Below, one piece after another: positions 53,746 through 63,900 of a stretch of DNA of 64,000 nt (its first letter is position 1; each line of letters opens with the position of its first letter). A program made the translations under genes and the position numbers. Below the pieces are notes generated by a model that had not been told where the DNA came from, did no database searches, and saw nothing but the letters and a program-made list of their open reading frames with translations. Source of the stretch: Anaerocolumna sp. AGMB13020 (GTDB lineage: Bacteria > Bacillota > Clostridia > Lachnospirales > Lachnospiraceae); NCBI RefSeq assembly GCF_033100115.1, contig NZ_CP136910.1:3716001-3780000 (forward strand), in the 5' to 3' direction.

Positions 53746-54684
53746 ATGTTGAATTTTGAGTTAACACAGAACATTATGAAGGAAGTGAATAAAGCGGTTG
53801 TCGGAAAAGAACATATTGTGAGGAAGGTCTTAACGGCTATCATTGCCAGAGGACATATTCTCATAGAAGATATACCAGGTGTAGGCAAGACAACGCTGGC
53901 CCTGGCATTTTCAAAAGTAATGAACTTAGAGTATAACCGTATGCAGTTTACTCCGGACGTTCTTCCTACGGATGTTATTGGCTATCATGTTATTACCAGA
54001 GAAGGCGAACTTGGAGACTATAAGCCGGGACCGGTTGTCTGTAACCTGTTTCTTGCTGATGAAATAAATAGAACCTCTTCTAAAACCCAGGCAGCACTAT
54101 TGGAGGTAATGGAAGAGGGAAATGTAACGGTGGATGGTGTGACCATGCAGGTACCGAAGCCCTTTGCAGTTATAGCAACCCAAAATCCGGTGGGTTCCAT
54201 CGGTACCCATATGCTGCCGGAATCTCAGCTTGACAGATTTATGATCAAATTATCCATGGGGTATCCGGATGTGGCCGGAGAGATCCGAATGTTAAAGGAC
54301 AGAAGTGGCTCTAATCCTTTGTTTCAGGTACAGCCTGTAGTTACCAGAGAGGATATTACAGCCATGCAGCAGCAGGCCGAAAGAGTCTTTGTAAATGACA
54401 GTATCTATGAATATCTGGTAAAACTAATCTTAATGACCAGAAGAGATTCCTATATAGAACTTGGTGTGAGCCCGAGAGGTACCATAGCACTTCTTAATAT
54501 GGCAAAGGCAAATGCTTTTATAAGCGGAAGGGACTATCTTGTTCCTGATGATATTCGCAGTGTATTTTTTGATGTGGTATCACACCGTATTATACTTAAA
54601 CCGGAAGCACGTGTAAATAACGTGAACATAGAACAGGTAAGTCAGGGAATCTTAAAACAGGTACAGCCCCCGAAATTAGGGTAA
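53746..54684 (+). CDS. MoxR-type AAA+ ATPase
   Basis: The 312-residue AAA_3 protein has Walker A GVGKTTLALAF, preceded by ILIEDIPGVGKT, Walker B LFLADEINRTSSKTQAALLE and sensor 1 FAVIATQNPVGSIGTHMLPE. C-terminal lid residues include YIELGVSPRGTIALL and YLVPDDIRSVFFDVVSHRI. MoxR ATPases act as chaperones that assemble or activate partner proteins, usually encoded next to DUF58 and transglutaminase genes as here. It is the first gene of the three-gene operon. The ribosome site is GTAAAGGGGC. Confidence 0.95.
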   Translation: MLNFELTQNIMKEVNKAVVGKEHIVRKVLTAIIARGHILIEDIPGVGKTTLALAFSKVMNLEYNRMQFTPDVLPTDVIGYHVITREGELGDYKPGPVVCNLFLADEINRTSSKTQAALLEVMEEGNVTVDGVTMQVPKPFAVIATQNPVGSIGTHMLPESQLDRFMIKLSMGYPDVAGEIRMLKDRSGSNPLFQVQPVVTREDITAMQQQAERVFVNDSIYEYLVKLILMTRRDSYIELGVSPRGTIALLNMAKANAFISGRDYLVPDDIRSVFFDVVSHRIILKPEARVNNVNIEQVSQGILKQVQPPKLG

Positions 54685-54709
54685 GCACAGAGAGGAGTTG
54701 TTGTAACCG

Positions 54710-55915
54710 GTGGCAGGAAAAAGGATAGCATATATTATTTTTATATTGTTCGTTGGGCTGTTTTCCATCTTCTATAATGTGTATTTTACTATGATATTCT
54801 TTTTTGCCGTAGTATTACTTCCATTCCTGATGCTTCTTGGGGCATGGATGTCCTTGAGAAAGTTGAGCGTCAAGCTTACTGCGGACCCAGTTATCACGGA
54901 GAAGAATAAGGAGACAGAGGTTCGCTTTGAAGCGGTGAACGATTCTGCCATACCTGTAACCAGGCTTGAAATCTGTTATACCTATCGTAATGAAATCTCC
55001 GGAGCTGTAAAGAAAGACAGATTGTATCTGAGTGTGGATAAGAAGGGTTCCGCTTATTCGGTTATTATAGTAAGATCTGAACACTGCGGAAATATCAAGG
55101 TTACGATTGAACGTATCAGATGTTATGATTTTCTTGGGATTTTTCGCACCTCCAGGAAGTTAAAGAAATGGGCTACCATTTCAGTAATGCCGTCCATTCA
55201 TCCTATGGCAGGAGATCTGATCAGGAAAACTGCAGATATGGAGATGGAGGAAGAAAGTAATCATTATCTTGAACACAAGCCCGGTAACGATCCATCCGAA
55301 ATATTCGGAGTAAGAGAATACAAAGAAGGGGACAGGCCCAATCAAATACATTGGAAGCTAACCAGAAAGAACCAGAAGCTGATAATGAAAGAGTACAGCC
55401 AGCCTCTCAGGGACAGAGCAATACTATATCTCTCCTTCAGGAATAATGATAAAGGCGAGAAAAGGCTTCAAAGTACCGATTATTTTATGGAAGCGGTAAT
55501 GTCTGTTTCGGAAGGGATACTGGGAAAAGGTCATGAACACAGGCTGGTCTGGTATGACAGAAATAGTAAGCAGTATATAGAACAGGAGATAACGAATCCT
55601 GACAGCAGCCGGGAAGCACAGATGGCTTTGCTGGGTGCTGCCTTTTATGAGACGGGATTTCCGGAGAAAGATTATGGACAGCAGGAAACGGATGGAAATG
55701 TTTTATATATTACAAATGAGATAAATGAACAAGAGATTATCAAATGGCATAGAGGCGGCAATCGTCTGCTTTATGTTGTCTATATAAACGATTTGGAAAA
55801 GGCGCCAATTGGTACAGGCATGGAGGAATTTCTGGCTGCCTCCTTCATTCCCTGTTACCGGATTGATATCACAAAGATGGAAGAAACCATCTTTAAACTG
55901 GGCATAACGGCTTGA
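54710..55915 (+). CDS. DUF58 domain membrane protein
   Basis: The 401-residue protein has two membrane helices near the N-terminus (AYIIFILFVGLFSIFYNVYF, MIFFFAVVLLPFLMLLGAWM). The DUF58 core follows, with GVREYKEGDRPNQIHWKLTR and KLIMKEYSQP, then a vWA-like fold. It starts with GTG 25 bases after moxR, behind AGAGGAG. DUF58 proteins are the usual partners of MoxR and transglutaminase proteins in cell-envelope operons, and they are thought to form a membrane complex with them. The enzymatic role is unknown. Confidence 0.9.
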   Translation: MAGKRIAYIIFILFVGLFSIFYNVYFTMIFFFAVVLLPFLMLLGAWMSLRKLSVKLTADPVITEKNKETEVRFEAVNDSAIPVTRLEICYTYRNEISGAVKKDRLYLSVDKKGSAYSVIIVRSEHCGNIKVTIERIRCYDFLGIFRTSRKLKKWATISVMPSIHPMAGDLIRKTADMEMEEESNHYLEHKPGNDPSEIFGVREYKEGDRPNQIHWKLTRKNQKLIMKEYSQPLRDRAILYLSFRNNDKGEKRLQSTDYFMEAVMSVSEGILGKGHEHRLVWYDRNSKQYIEQEITNPDSSREAQMALLGAAFYETGFPEKDYGQQETDGNVLYITNEINEQEIIKWHRGGNRLLYVVYINDLEKAPIGTGMEEFLAASFIPCYRIDITKMEETIFKLGITA

Positions 55916-55945
55916 TGCAGCAGGCAATAGACGAAAGAGGTTTAA

Positions 55946-58582
55946 ATGGGAAGAAGAAAAGAAAAATCTCATGATGGTATTTATATCAGGGGAAAAGAAA
56001 CCGTACTGGCTGATGTCGGTAAGAGAAATTCCCTGTGGTACTCTCTGATGCAATTATTGTTAATTGAAGCAATTCTTTATAGTGTGGTATTTAGCTTGGC
56101 AACGGGATTGGGATTAAGCATGAATGTCCTGTGGCTTTTTAGTGCTGTTCTTTTATCGGGAGCTGTGAGCTTCGGGCTTCTTTTCATTCCTAAAATAAGT
56201 CTGGTCTTAATGCTACCTTTTGCAGCTACTTATTTGTATGCAGGATATCGTATGTGGCTTGAGCTTCAGAATGGCTTCTGGCATATAGAAAACAGATTTA
56301 TTATGCTGATGAACAATTATTATGGAACAGATGCTTATCGTTTTCTGGTGGATGATTTTGAACCGGAAAAGGTTGTAACAATCTTTTTGATATTTTTCAC
56401 CATACCACTTGGGCTTTTAATCACTCTGATCATTATGGATAAAATCAATCCGGTAAGTTATTATATCCTTACAATGCCCTTTATTGTAATACCTTTTGTT
56501 GTAGGTATGATACCGGATACTTTCCCCTTTGCCATTTACATAGCAGCTACTTTCAGCATGTTTGTCTTTGGCAGCCATATGAAGAAGCCTTCTGTAAAAG
56601 GGACCAAAGATGAGAAGAAGCACCTACTTCGCCGCAGCAAACAGTTTGCTAAAAATAACTATTATATTAATCTAAAAAGCAGTTTTTTGATGTTTACAGG
56701 CGTACTACTGCTGTTCTTTCTGACTTCGCGTTTCTTAACCCTGGAAACATATGAACAGAAGATGAATGTACCGGGTGTTAAGAATAAAATCCGCGTGAAG
56801 GTAGAACGCTTCCAGGTTAATGACCTGGCTGACTATTTCAGCTTTTTAAACAATGGTAAAGTGGTAATCTTCCAATACTCAAATTCCAGAGGGGGCTTAA
56901 ATGAAGGAAAACTTGGAAGAGTAGGAAAGATAAAATACGATAATAAAACGGATATTATAATAAATGCATTGGAGAATGATACATCTGTGTATCTGAAAGG
57001 ATTTACCGGCAGTGTTTATGACGGAGACTCCTGGAATGACCTGAGTGATGAAGCGGTAACGGATTTCGAGCACTATAAGTCCTTGTGGGAGAAGGCAGGA
57101 TTTTCTGCCGGAAATCAGACCGGTCAGCTTTTAGATCTGCTGGCGAATATAGGACGAAGCTATATCCTTGAGGCTGGATTGCACAGTTATACCATGAATA
57201 TACAAAACCTTGATGCTAACAGAAAATATCTGTATACACCTTATTACACTTATGTCAATGATATTAGCGGTATTGATACCAGTAATCCGGAATATATAAA
57301 GGTTACCAGGTTTGATAAGGATTATACTGTAAATTATGTCCCCAGTGAAAAAGATGGAAGCCTGATGAATCAGGACTATACAGAAATGGTAAATTATATG
57401 GGGGATATCAGTAAAAGTCTCAGCTACAGCGCTGTAAATCCGGAAGAGCTGTGGAATAAATTGGCGGAGTATTCTGATGCAGAAGAGCAGTACAGAACAT
57501 TTATATATTATTATTATACACAGGTACCGGCTACAGGACTTGAAAAGCTAAAGTCAGATATGGCTGGAAAGTATGAGGAGATGGTAAATCGGTTTGGTAC
57601 ACAAAAGGCCCTGAATGCTTTGGCCTCTTATATTCGTACCTATATCCAGAAGGACACTGCTTATTCGCTGTCACCGGGTACCCTTCCGGGAAACAAGGAT
57701 TTTGTAGAGTATTTTCTATATGAGAAGAAGAAAGGATTTTGTACCCATTATGCCAGTGCGGCAACACTTGCTTTCAGACTTGCAGGAATACCGGCAAGAT
57801 ATGTAGAAGGATATGTAGCAAAACCGGATGAGATTAAGAAAAGTAAGATGTCAGGTACTTATTCCGTTTTGGAGGATGATGGAAATAAGAAAAATTATAA
57901 CATCAGGGAAGTCAGGATAAGTGATGCCGGTGCTCATTCCTGGGTTGAAGTATACAAAGAGGGATGGGGTTGGGTGCCGGTAGAAATGACGCCTGGATTT
58001 CAACAGGATTCAGAGGATTCAGCTAATGAGGAGCTTCAGGCGACGCCATCACCTACAGCGACTCCTTCACCAAGCAGTACCCCAACACCCACAGTAACCC
58101 CACGGGCGGAACAAGAGGATACTGCTACGGATACAACAAAGAATACAAAAGAGAAAGAAATAAAGGCAGTTGATGTGGCCTCGTTTTTTGCATTAATAGT
58201 AATATTCCTTATGGTACTGATACTTGTAGCAGGTGTTCTGCTTAAGCTATATAGGGGAATTCAGTATAGAAAAGCAGATAAAGGGAAAAAGATTATTATT
58301 TTATACCATAGGACAAAACACCTGATTAAAGCACTGGGAATCCAACTTACGGAGGAAGAGTATCGGAAGACAGCATGGCAGCTGGAAAGCAAACTTAGGA
58401 ACCGCAAGAAAGAGGAATTTACCGGCTTTGTGGAGCTTGCATTAAAAGCCAGGTTCGGATATGCACCCATGACAGAAGAAGAGTTATCTGCCGCTGAGGA
58501 GTTTTACCGTAATATAAAAAGTCAGATATATGGACATATTCCAAGATTAAAGCGGCTGTATTTTGAATTGTTCCTGCTGTAA
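55946..58582 (+). CDS. Membrane transglutaminase-like protein (TgpA-like)
   Basis: The 878-residue protein has six or so membrane helices in the first 260 residues. A large extracellular part contains a transglutaminase core: C in KGFCTHYASAATLAFRLAG, His in HSWVEVYKEGWGW and Asp region VPVEMTPGF. A Thr/Pro-rich linker (TPSPTATPSPSSTPTPTVTP) leads to one last membrane helix and a cytoplasmic tail, an arrangement known from TgpA-like proteins. It is likely to crosslink or hydrolyse peptide bonds on the cell surface under control of the MoxR/DUF58 pair. AAGAGG precedes the start, 30 bases after the DUF58 gene. Confidence 0.92.
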   Translation: MGRRKEKSHDGIYIRGKETVLADVGKRNSLWYSLMQLLLIEAILYSVVFSLATGLGLSMNVLWLFSAVLLSGAVSFGLLFIPKISLVLMLPFAATYLYAGYRMWLELQNGFWHIENRFIMLMNNYYGTDAYRFLVDDFEPEKVVTIFLIFFTIPLGLLITLIIMDKINPVSYYILTMPFIVIPFVVGMIPDTFPFAIYIAATFSMFVFGSHMKKPSVKGTKDEKKHLLRRSKQFAKNNYYINLKSSFLMFTGVLLLFFLTSRFLTLETYEQKMNVPGVKNKIRVKVERFQVNDLADYFSFLNNGKVVIFQYSNSRGGLNEGKLGRVGKIKYDNKTDIIINALENDTSVYLKGFTGSVYDGDSWNDLSDEAVTDFEHYKSLWEKAGFSAGNQTGQLLDLLANIGRSYILEAGLHSYTMNIQNLDANRKYLYTPYYTYVNDISGIDTSNPEYIKVTRFDKDYTVNYVPSEKDGSLMNQDYTEMVNYMGDISKSLSYSAVNPEELWNKLAEYSDAEEQYRTFIYYYYTQVPATGLEKLKSDMAGKYEEMVNRFGTQKALNALASYIRTYIQKDTAYSLSPGTLPGNKDFVEYFLYEKKKGFCTHYASAATLAFRLAGIPARYVEGYVAKPDEIKKSKMSGTYSVLEDDGNKKNYNIREVRISDAGAHSWVEVYKEGWGWVPVEMTPGFQQDSEDSANEELQATPSPTATPSPSSTPTPTVTPRAEQEDTATDTTKNTKEKEIKAVDVASFFALIVIFLMVLILVAGVLLKLYRGIQYRKADKGKKIIILYHRTKHLIKALGIQLTEEEYRKTAWQLESKLRNRKKEEFTGFVELALKARFGYAPMTEEELSAAEEFYRNIKSQIYGHIPRLKRLYFELFLL

Positions 58583-58738
58583 GCAGATACAGTCTGATAC
58601 AGAGAACACAGATTAAATTAAGGTTAGAAGTGCAGGCTGAATGTATACAGAAACTGAACTGTATGATATAATGTGCCTTAAGAATGGCAGAAAATTGGAT
58701 TACAGACTGTGTATAAGACAGAAAGGTATGGGTAATTA

Positions 58739-59986
58739 ATGAAAATCAGTAACAAAATGAATAAACGCTATACATTGATTTCTATTTATGTGATTATAAC
58801 AGCCAGCATTATTTATATTCTGAGTCTTCTGGTAAAAAATGCACCTTTTTTTCTAACAATTATATTGTATGGGCTAAACTGGATAATGGGCGTTGCAAAA
58901 CCAATAGCAATTGCATTTGTATTTGCCTACCTGTTGGATCCCATCGTTAATTTTTTTGAGAATCTGTACGAAAAGGTGGAGATAAAGAAATGGAAGCTGA
59001 AGTCCTGCAGAACTCTGGCGGTTATATCAACGGTATTTATATTCCTGGCTATTATTGTATTGATTATTTCAATCTTAGTCTATAATGTTACGAATCAGCT
59101 AAGGCTTGCCAACTTGGATGATATCTTTACACTGGCACAGAATATGTGGAAGAGCTCCAATGAATTCTATACTTCTATACTGCACAGATTGGATGATCTT
59201 AATATTAAATCCGGTCCTGTAAATGATTATGTGATAGAAACAGGAACGAAAATAGTAGGTATTCTGAAAGATTTCGGTACCTCATTTGTCATGTCACTGA
59301 CGAATATATCCTCCTATCTGACGACCTTGCTGTTTGCTTTGATTATTTCCATTTATTTTATGATCGATGGTAAAATGATAAAAAGCTATTTAAGAAGTGT
59401 GGGCCTTGCAATCTTCAGCAATAAAATGAACACAAGAATCAGTATTTTTATCAAAGATGCAGATTATGTATTCTCAGGTTATATCAGAGGACAGATGCTG
59501 GACGTTATTGTTATGATGTGTTCCATATCGGTATTACTGTCGCTGGTAGGTGTAAAATACGGTCTCCTTATTGGTATTATTGCCGGTCTTGGTAACCTTG
59601 TACCCTATCTTGGACCTTTTATCGCTTATGGAGCAACAGCTATCAGCTGTTTGGTTTACGGAGAATATAGAAAGTTGATCTTTGCGCTGATAGCATTGCT
59701 GATCATACAGGCGCTGGACGGTAATCTTATTCAACCCAAACTACTGAGCCAAAGTATTAAGATACACCCCGTATTGGTTATTATTTCATTAATTTTTGGT
59801 AGTGCTATCGGCGGACTGTTTGGAATGATATTTGCAGTTCCAGTAGGTGCCCTGCTGAAACTGATGTTTACAAGATTTATTGAAACAAGGCTGGAAGAAA
59901 AGCAGGAAGCAGAGAAAGAAGCAGAAGCGAAAGAAAAAGCACTGATAAAGCCAGTGAGACCTAAATCCGAGAGCATTATAAAATAA
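58739..59986 (+). CDS. AI-2E family transporter (YtvI/PerM-like)
   Basis: The 415-residue membrane protein has the usual eight or so helices. The central hydrophilic domain ends in FIKDADYVFSGYIRGQMLDV. The conserved C-terminal helix region contains LIGIIAGLGNLVPYLGPFIA and VIISLIFGSAIGGLFGMIFA. Members are permeases of uncertain substrate; some work in sodium/proton exchange and one in AI-2 export. The C-terminal tail is rich in E, K and A (EEKQEAEKEAEAKEKALIKP). AGAAAGGTATGGG precedes the start. It is a single-gene unit. Confidence 0.9.
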   Translation: MKISNKMNKRYTLISIYVIITASIIYILSLLVKNAPFFLTIILYGLNWIMGVAKPIAIAFVFAYLLDPIVNFFENLYEKVEIKKWKLKSCRTLAVISTVFIFLAIIVLIISILVYNVTNQLRLANLDDIFTLAQNMWKSSNEFYTSILHRLDDLNIKSGPVNDYVIETGTKIVGILKDFGTSFVMSLTNISSYLTTLLFALIISIYFMIDGKMIKSYLRSVGLAIFSNKMNTRISIFIKDADYVFSGYIRGQMLDVIVMMCSISVLLSLVGVKYGLLIGIIAGLGNLVPYLGPFIAYGATAISCLVYGEYRKLIFALIALLIIQALDGNLIQPKLLSQSIKIHPVLVIISLIFGSAIGGLFGMIFAVPVGALLKLMFTRFIETRLEEKQEAEKEAEAKEKALIKPVRPKSESIIK

Positions 59987-59987
59987 A

Positions 59988-60032
59988 CACAGGCTGCAAG
60001 GGCTCGATAATAAGCTTTTTGCGGCCTGTTTT
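59988..60032 (+). terminator. Terminator of the AI-2E family gene
   Basis: ACAGGC-TGCAA and TTGCG-GCCTGT form a stem with an inner AGGGCT/AAGCTT part, then TTTTCTG. Confidence 0.75.
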
Positions 60033-60117
60033 CTGTCAGGTTTTCTCTTTGCTCTTTAAAACTGCAGAGAGGGAAGTCCAAGAAAGAACTATTAGTAATA
60101 CAAAGTATCTTAAAAAG

Positions 60118-60325
60118 ACAGTAACAGAATCCAATAAAAGAATAGTAACGGGATTCCATTAAAAAGGATAGTAACAGAATACCAAAAAAATAATAGTTAA
60201 GGGATTGCATTAAAAAATAATAACAGGATTCCAATAAATAAGATAACGGGATTTCAATAAAGTAAGAAAATAACAGGCTTACATTAATGAGAGTAATAGC
60301 TGGTATAAGATAAGACAGCAATAGT
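60118..60325 (+). repeat. Degenerate tandem repeat of about 25 bp
   Basis: About eight units of a 24-26 base motif run head to tail, with consensus ATAGTAACGGGATTCCATTA and a purine-rich tail of A/G. The units have drifted in length and sequence. No in-frame coding product is likely; a minus-strand open frame through it (59731-60321) is low-complexity and hydrophobic. It fills the gap before the ABC/CARDB operon. Confidence 0.75.
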
Positions 60326-60509
60326 TTAGGAGAGATTTTTCATAAAAAATGTAAGAAAAACGTAAGAAATCACCTAGAATTTATTTAAGATATATCATGT
60401 AAGATTATAGTAAGACAGGCGATGTATAAGTTGCTGATTGACTGTTTTTTATTGCCCTTCAGAAGCAGATCAAACAGTAGTTTATATAATAGGGAGGAGA
60501 TCAATTAAG

Positions 60510-61391
60510 GTGGCAAACCAGTCTGAAAAAATAATAGAGGTTAAAAATGTCAAGAAGGTTTACCGGATGGGACAAGAGAAAATCTTTGCCGTAGACGATG
60601 TAAGTTTTGATATCTTAAAAGGTGAGTTCTGCTGCTTACTAGGTACCTCCGGTTCCGGTAAGTCAACCCTTTTAAATCTCATGGCGGGAATTGAGAAACT
60701 ATCCGGTGGTCAGATTTTTATAAAAGGTAAAAAAGTACATAAAATGAATGAGAACAATCTTGCCAAGTTCAGGCAGCGGTATCTGGGGTTTGTCTTTCAA
60801 TCCTACAATCTCATTGGTTCCATGACTGCGCTGGAGAATGTTGAATTTCCTCTTATTTTTAAGCGAGTAAGAACAAAGCAGAGAAAAAAGATGGCTAAAG
60901 ATATGCTAAAGCAGGTAGGACTAGAGTCCAGATTAAACCACAAACCCAAGGAAATGAGCGGTGGACAGCAGCAAAGAGTTGGTATTGCCAGAGCCTTTGT
61001 TGCTAATCCGGAAATTGTGTTTGCGGATGAACCAACAGGTAACCTGGATACCAGAACCGCAATGGATGTCATGAAATTAATAAAAACCATGGCAAAACAA
61101 CAAAACCAGACAATTGTAATGGTTACTCATGATAGGCGATTAGCAGATTTTGCAGATCGTGTCATACATATCCTGGACGGAAAGATTCAGGACATTGAAG
61201 TAAAGGATTCAGCTTCAATGGATATTGCTGTAACCAATGAACCAGAGACTGGTGAACTGGATATTCCGGAAGCAGAGGCTATAAAAACTGCAGAGGAAAT
61301 ATCTGCTATAGAAGACTCTCCGGAGAATTTAACTACGGTAGAAGTAAATAGTAAAGTAAGTATCATAGAGGAAAAGAGGGTTAAAGGATGA
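60510..61391 (+). CDS. ABC transporter ATPase (MacB/LolD-like) with acidic tail
   Basis: From the GTG at 60510, with AGGGAGGAGA just before, the ATPase has 293 residues. Walker A is GTSGSGKSTLLNLMAG, the signature is MSGGQQQRVGIARAF and Walker B is IVFADEPTGNLD. The VTHDRRLADFADR switch follows. This is the class that works with FtsX/MacB-type permeases. After the ATPase core a 60-70 residue acidic tail (PETGELDIPEAEAIKTAEEI) is unusual. The gene overlaps the following surface-protein gene by 4 bases. An upstream frame back to 60438 has no family match. Confidence 0.9.
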   Translation: MANQSEKIIEVKNVKKVYRMGQEKIFAVDDVSFDILKGEFCCLLGTSGSGKSTLLNLMAGIEKLSGGQIFIKGKKVHKMNENNLAKFRQRYLGFVFQSYNLIGSMTALENVEFPLIFKRVRTKQRKKMAKDMLKQVGLESRLNHKPKEMSGGQQQRVGIARAFVANPEIVFADEPTGNLDTRTAMDVMKLIKTMAKQQNQTIVMVTHDRRLADFADRVIHILDGKIQDIEVKDSASMDIAVTNEPETGELDIPEAEAIKTAEEISAIEDSPENLTTVEVNSKVSIIEEKRVKG

Positions 61392-63880
61392 GAAAGGTAA
61401 AGAGAATCTTTACTGTCGTTATGATAATTTTATTAATGGCAGCTAATTTATCCGGAGGGACAATTGCAAATGCATCTGAAAGCGGCGGTAGTTTAAGTAT
61501 TATATTTGCAGAAACAGTAAGTGATATACAAGGAAAACCGGGAGAGTCAGTTCATGTTAAACTGCCTGTTAAAACTTCAGGAGGGTCATATTCAATTATA
61601 GAACAACCAAGAGTAACTGTTGCAACAGAAGGAAAACCTTATTCTGTTAGTAATATTAAGATAACAGCTGATGAAAATGCTATTGTCAAAGACGGTTACA
61701 TAGGCTATGTAAAAAGCTTTATTGAATTTGATCTAAAAGTAAAAGAAACTGCTAAAATCGGTACTACAAAACTTGAAGTTACAGTTGACGGTTCCTATTA
61801 TAATGCTGATGCAAGTAAATATGACCCTGTGTCACTGGCTCTTCCTAAACTTAACTTCATTATTTCGGATGAAATTGAACCAGCACAGCTTACTGTTGAC
61901 AATATTGATTATGGAAATGCTGTGATTGGAAAGAGTATCGATCTGACTTTCACAATCAAGAATGAAGGTAAGATTACTGCAAGAAATGCTTATTTCAGTA
62001 TTGATGATAAAAGCTTTGAGGAAGCAAAGATTGCACCTGGATATTCCAAACTGGAACAGAAGATAGGAAACTCAGGAGTATTAAAGGGCGGAGACACTTA
62101 CAGTGTAAGCCTGCCGTTAAAAATTCAGAAAGACGCAACAGCAGGGCTGAAGAAACTGACGGTCAACATGAAGTATAAAGATGAAGACGGTAACTCCTTT
62201 ACTGGGTCCAGTCAGATTTACGTAACAGTAACAGCAAATTCCAATGCACCTGTAATTGAAATTGTAAGCACAAAATATGCAAGTGAACTGGTTGCAGGTG
62301 ATAAATTCAACCTGGTAGCCACTATACATAATACCGGAAAGAGCATAGCAAATAACATAAAAGTTACAATTGAAGGCCTTGGTTCAGAAGGGTTTCTTCC
62401 CGGCTATACCGGTAAGTCCTTCCCTGTTAAGAATCTTGCAGTAAAGGGTAAATCAGATGTTAAGATACCACTTATTGTTTCTGAGATGGCCAAGGTGGGG
62501 TTAAAAGAAGTTCCTGTAACTTTTACATATGAAGACGAAAGTGGAACAGAATATACGGCTAAAACAACCCTTTACTTAGAAGTGGAAACTGCTGAAGGTG
62601 TTGATGCAGAAGGAAAACCCAACATTGTCATTACAAATGTAAGTCAGAGCCCGGATGCACCTAATGCAGGGGCCAGAGTTGATGTTAGTTTTGATATAGA
62701 GAATAAGAGTAAATTGGATATCAGCGATATTAAAATATCCTTACCTGCTGCTACAGGTACAGCTACTTTTGCTCCTCTTAGTTCCGAGCCTTATTATTAT
62801 ATAGACAGCATAAAAGGAGGTAAGAAGTACAAAGTCAGCATGTCCTTTATGGCGGGAGAAACGATACCGGAGGGAACGAACAGCCTGACACTGCAATACT
62901 CCTTTGTGGCTAATGGTAAAACATATACCGGTGATTCAGCGACACTTTATATATTAAATGTTCAGAATAGTGGTGTAGGTTCCAGTAAACCCAAATTAAT
63001 AATTAGTAATAATACCACTACCCCTGAGGAATTAAGAGCGGGCAGTACTTTTGAGTTTGAATTTGATATCAAAAATACTCATTCCAGTATTGATGCCAGA
63101 AACATAAAAGTAGTTGTTAACCAAGCAGAGAATATTTTTTCCGTTGACACTGGCAGCAACACTTTTTATATAAGTAAAATACCAGCTGGTGAGACTGTTA
63201 AGAATAAGCTGACTCTCAGAGTCAAATCGGATGCAGTAACAAAAGCATATCCTTTAGAAATAACAATGGATTATGATTATGAGGGAGCCGAAGCAAATCC
63301 TACTACAGGACAGATAGGAGAAACTACGAAAGAAACAATTAATCTGCAAGCAGTTGAGAATTCAAGGCCTGTTGTGGATAACATTGCAGTAGGTTCCTGG
63401 GATGGAGCTTTCGTTAACCAGGCTACCACCTTAACCTTTGACTTCTATAATATGGGTAAATCACCTCTTAATAATGTTAGAGCTAGTGTATCTGGTGACT
63501 TTACACTAAGTACAGGGGATAATCTTTATATCGGTAACGTAGAAGCCGGTGGTCAGGAAATGGGAGAGATGGAAGTAATTCCTTCAATAGAAGGCCAGGC
63601 AAAAGGTGTATTAACCGTTATCTTTGAGGATAGTACCGGTCAGGAAGTTACTTTAACAAAAGATTTTGAAGGCACGATACAAGGAATATATATGCCGGAT
63701 CCAGGAACGAATCCTATTCCTGACGGTGGCGTAATTGACACTGCTAAGAAACCTATACTTCCTGTATGGTTATTTGTTATCATACAATGTGTAGTACTGG
63801 CTGGTGGTATCGTTGGAACCAGAAAGATTAAAATTGGACTCTATAAAAAGAAATTAAGAAAACTGGAAGAAGCAGAATAA
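61388..63880 (+). CDS. CARDB-repeat surface protein coupled to an ABC ATPase
   Basis: The 830-residue protein has an N-terminal signal peptide (MRKVKRIFTVVMIILLMAAN) and a C-terminal membrane anchor near the end (PVWLFVIIQCVVLAGGIVGT) with a lysine-rich cytoplasmic tail. Between them lie four or five similar beta-domains of the CARDB/NEW3-like type. Their turns carry ADNAGARVDVSF-like motifs: LVAGDKFNLVATIHNTGKSI, APNAGARVDVSFDIENKSKL and LRAGSTFEFEFDIKNTHSSI. Such domains bind polysaccharide or protein on the surface. Its start is translationally coupled to the ATPase gene. It may be the extracellular part of an efflux or envelope-maintenance transporter. Confidence 0.85.
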   Translation: MRKVKRIFTVVMIILLMAANLSGGTIANASESGGSLSIIFAETVSDIQGKPGESVHVKLPVKTSGGSYSIIEQPRVTVATEGKPYSVSNIKITADENAIVKDGYIGYVKSFIEFDLKVKETAKIGTTKLEVTVDGSYYNADASKYDPVSLALPKLNFIISDEIEPAQLTVDNIDYGNAVIGKSIDLTFTIKNEGKITARNAYFSIDDKSFEEAKIAPGYSKLEQKIGNSGVLKGGDTYSVSLPLKIQKDATAGLKKLTVNMKYKDEDGNSFTGSSQIYVTVTANSNAPVIEIVSTKYASELVAGDKFNLVATIHNTGKSIANNIKVTIEGLGSEGFLPGYTGKSFPVKNLAVKGKSDVKIPLIVSEMAKVGLKEVPVTFTYEDESGTEYTAKTTLYLEVETAEGVDAEGKPNIVITNVSQSPDAPNAGARVDVSFDIENKSKLDISDIKISLPAATGTATFAPLSSEPYYYIDSIKGGKKYKVSMSFMAGETIPEGTNSLTLQYSFVANGKTYTGDSATLYILNVQNSGVGSSKPKLIISNNTTTPEELRAGSTFEFEFDIKNTHSSIDARNIKVVVNQAENIFSVDTGSNTFYISKIPAGETVKNKLTLRVKSDAVTKAYPLEITMDYDYEGAEANPTTGQIGETTKETINLQAVENSRPVVDNIAVGSWDGAFVNQATTLTFDFYNMGKSPLNNVRASVSGDFTLSTGDNLYIGNVEAGGQEMGEMEVIPSIEGQAKGVLTVIFEDSTGQEVTLTKDFEGTIQGIYMPDPGTNPIPDGGVIDTAKKPILPVWLFVIIQCVVLAGGIVGTRKIKIGLYKKKLRKLEEAE

Positions 63881-63900
63881 AACAGAAAGGAGATTAGCCA

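Noticed and set aside
59731..60321. Open frame on the minus strand, hydrophobic and rich in repeats of SYYF-like sequence
   Set aside because: It arises from the tandem repeat and the antisense of a membrane protein gene; no start site or family resemblance.
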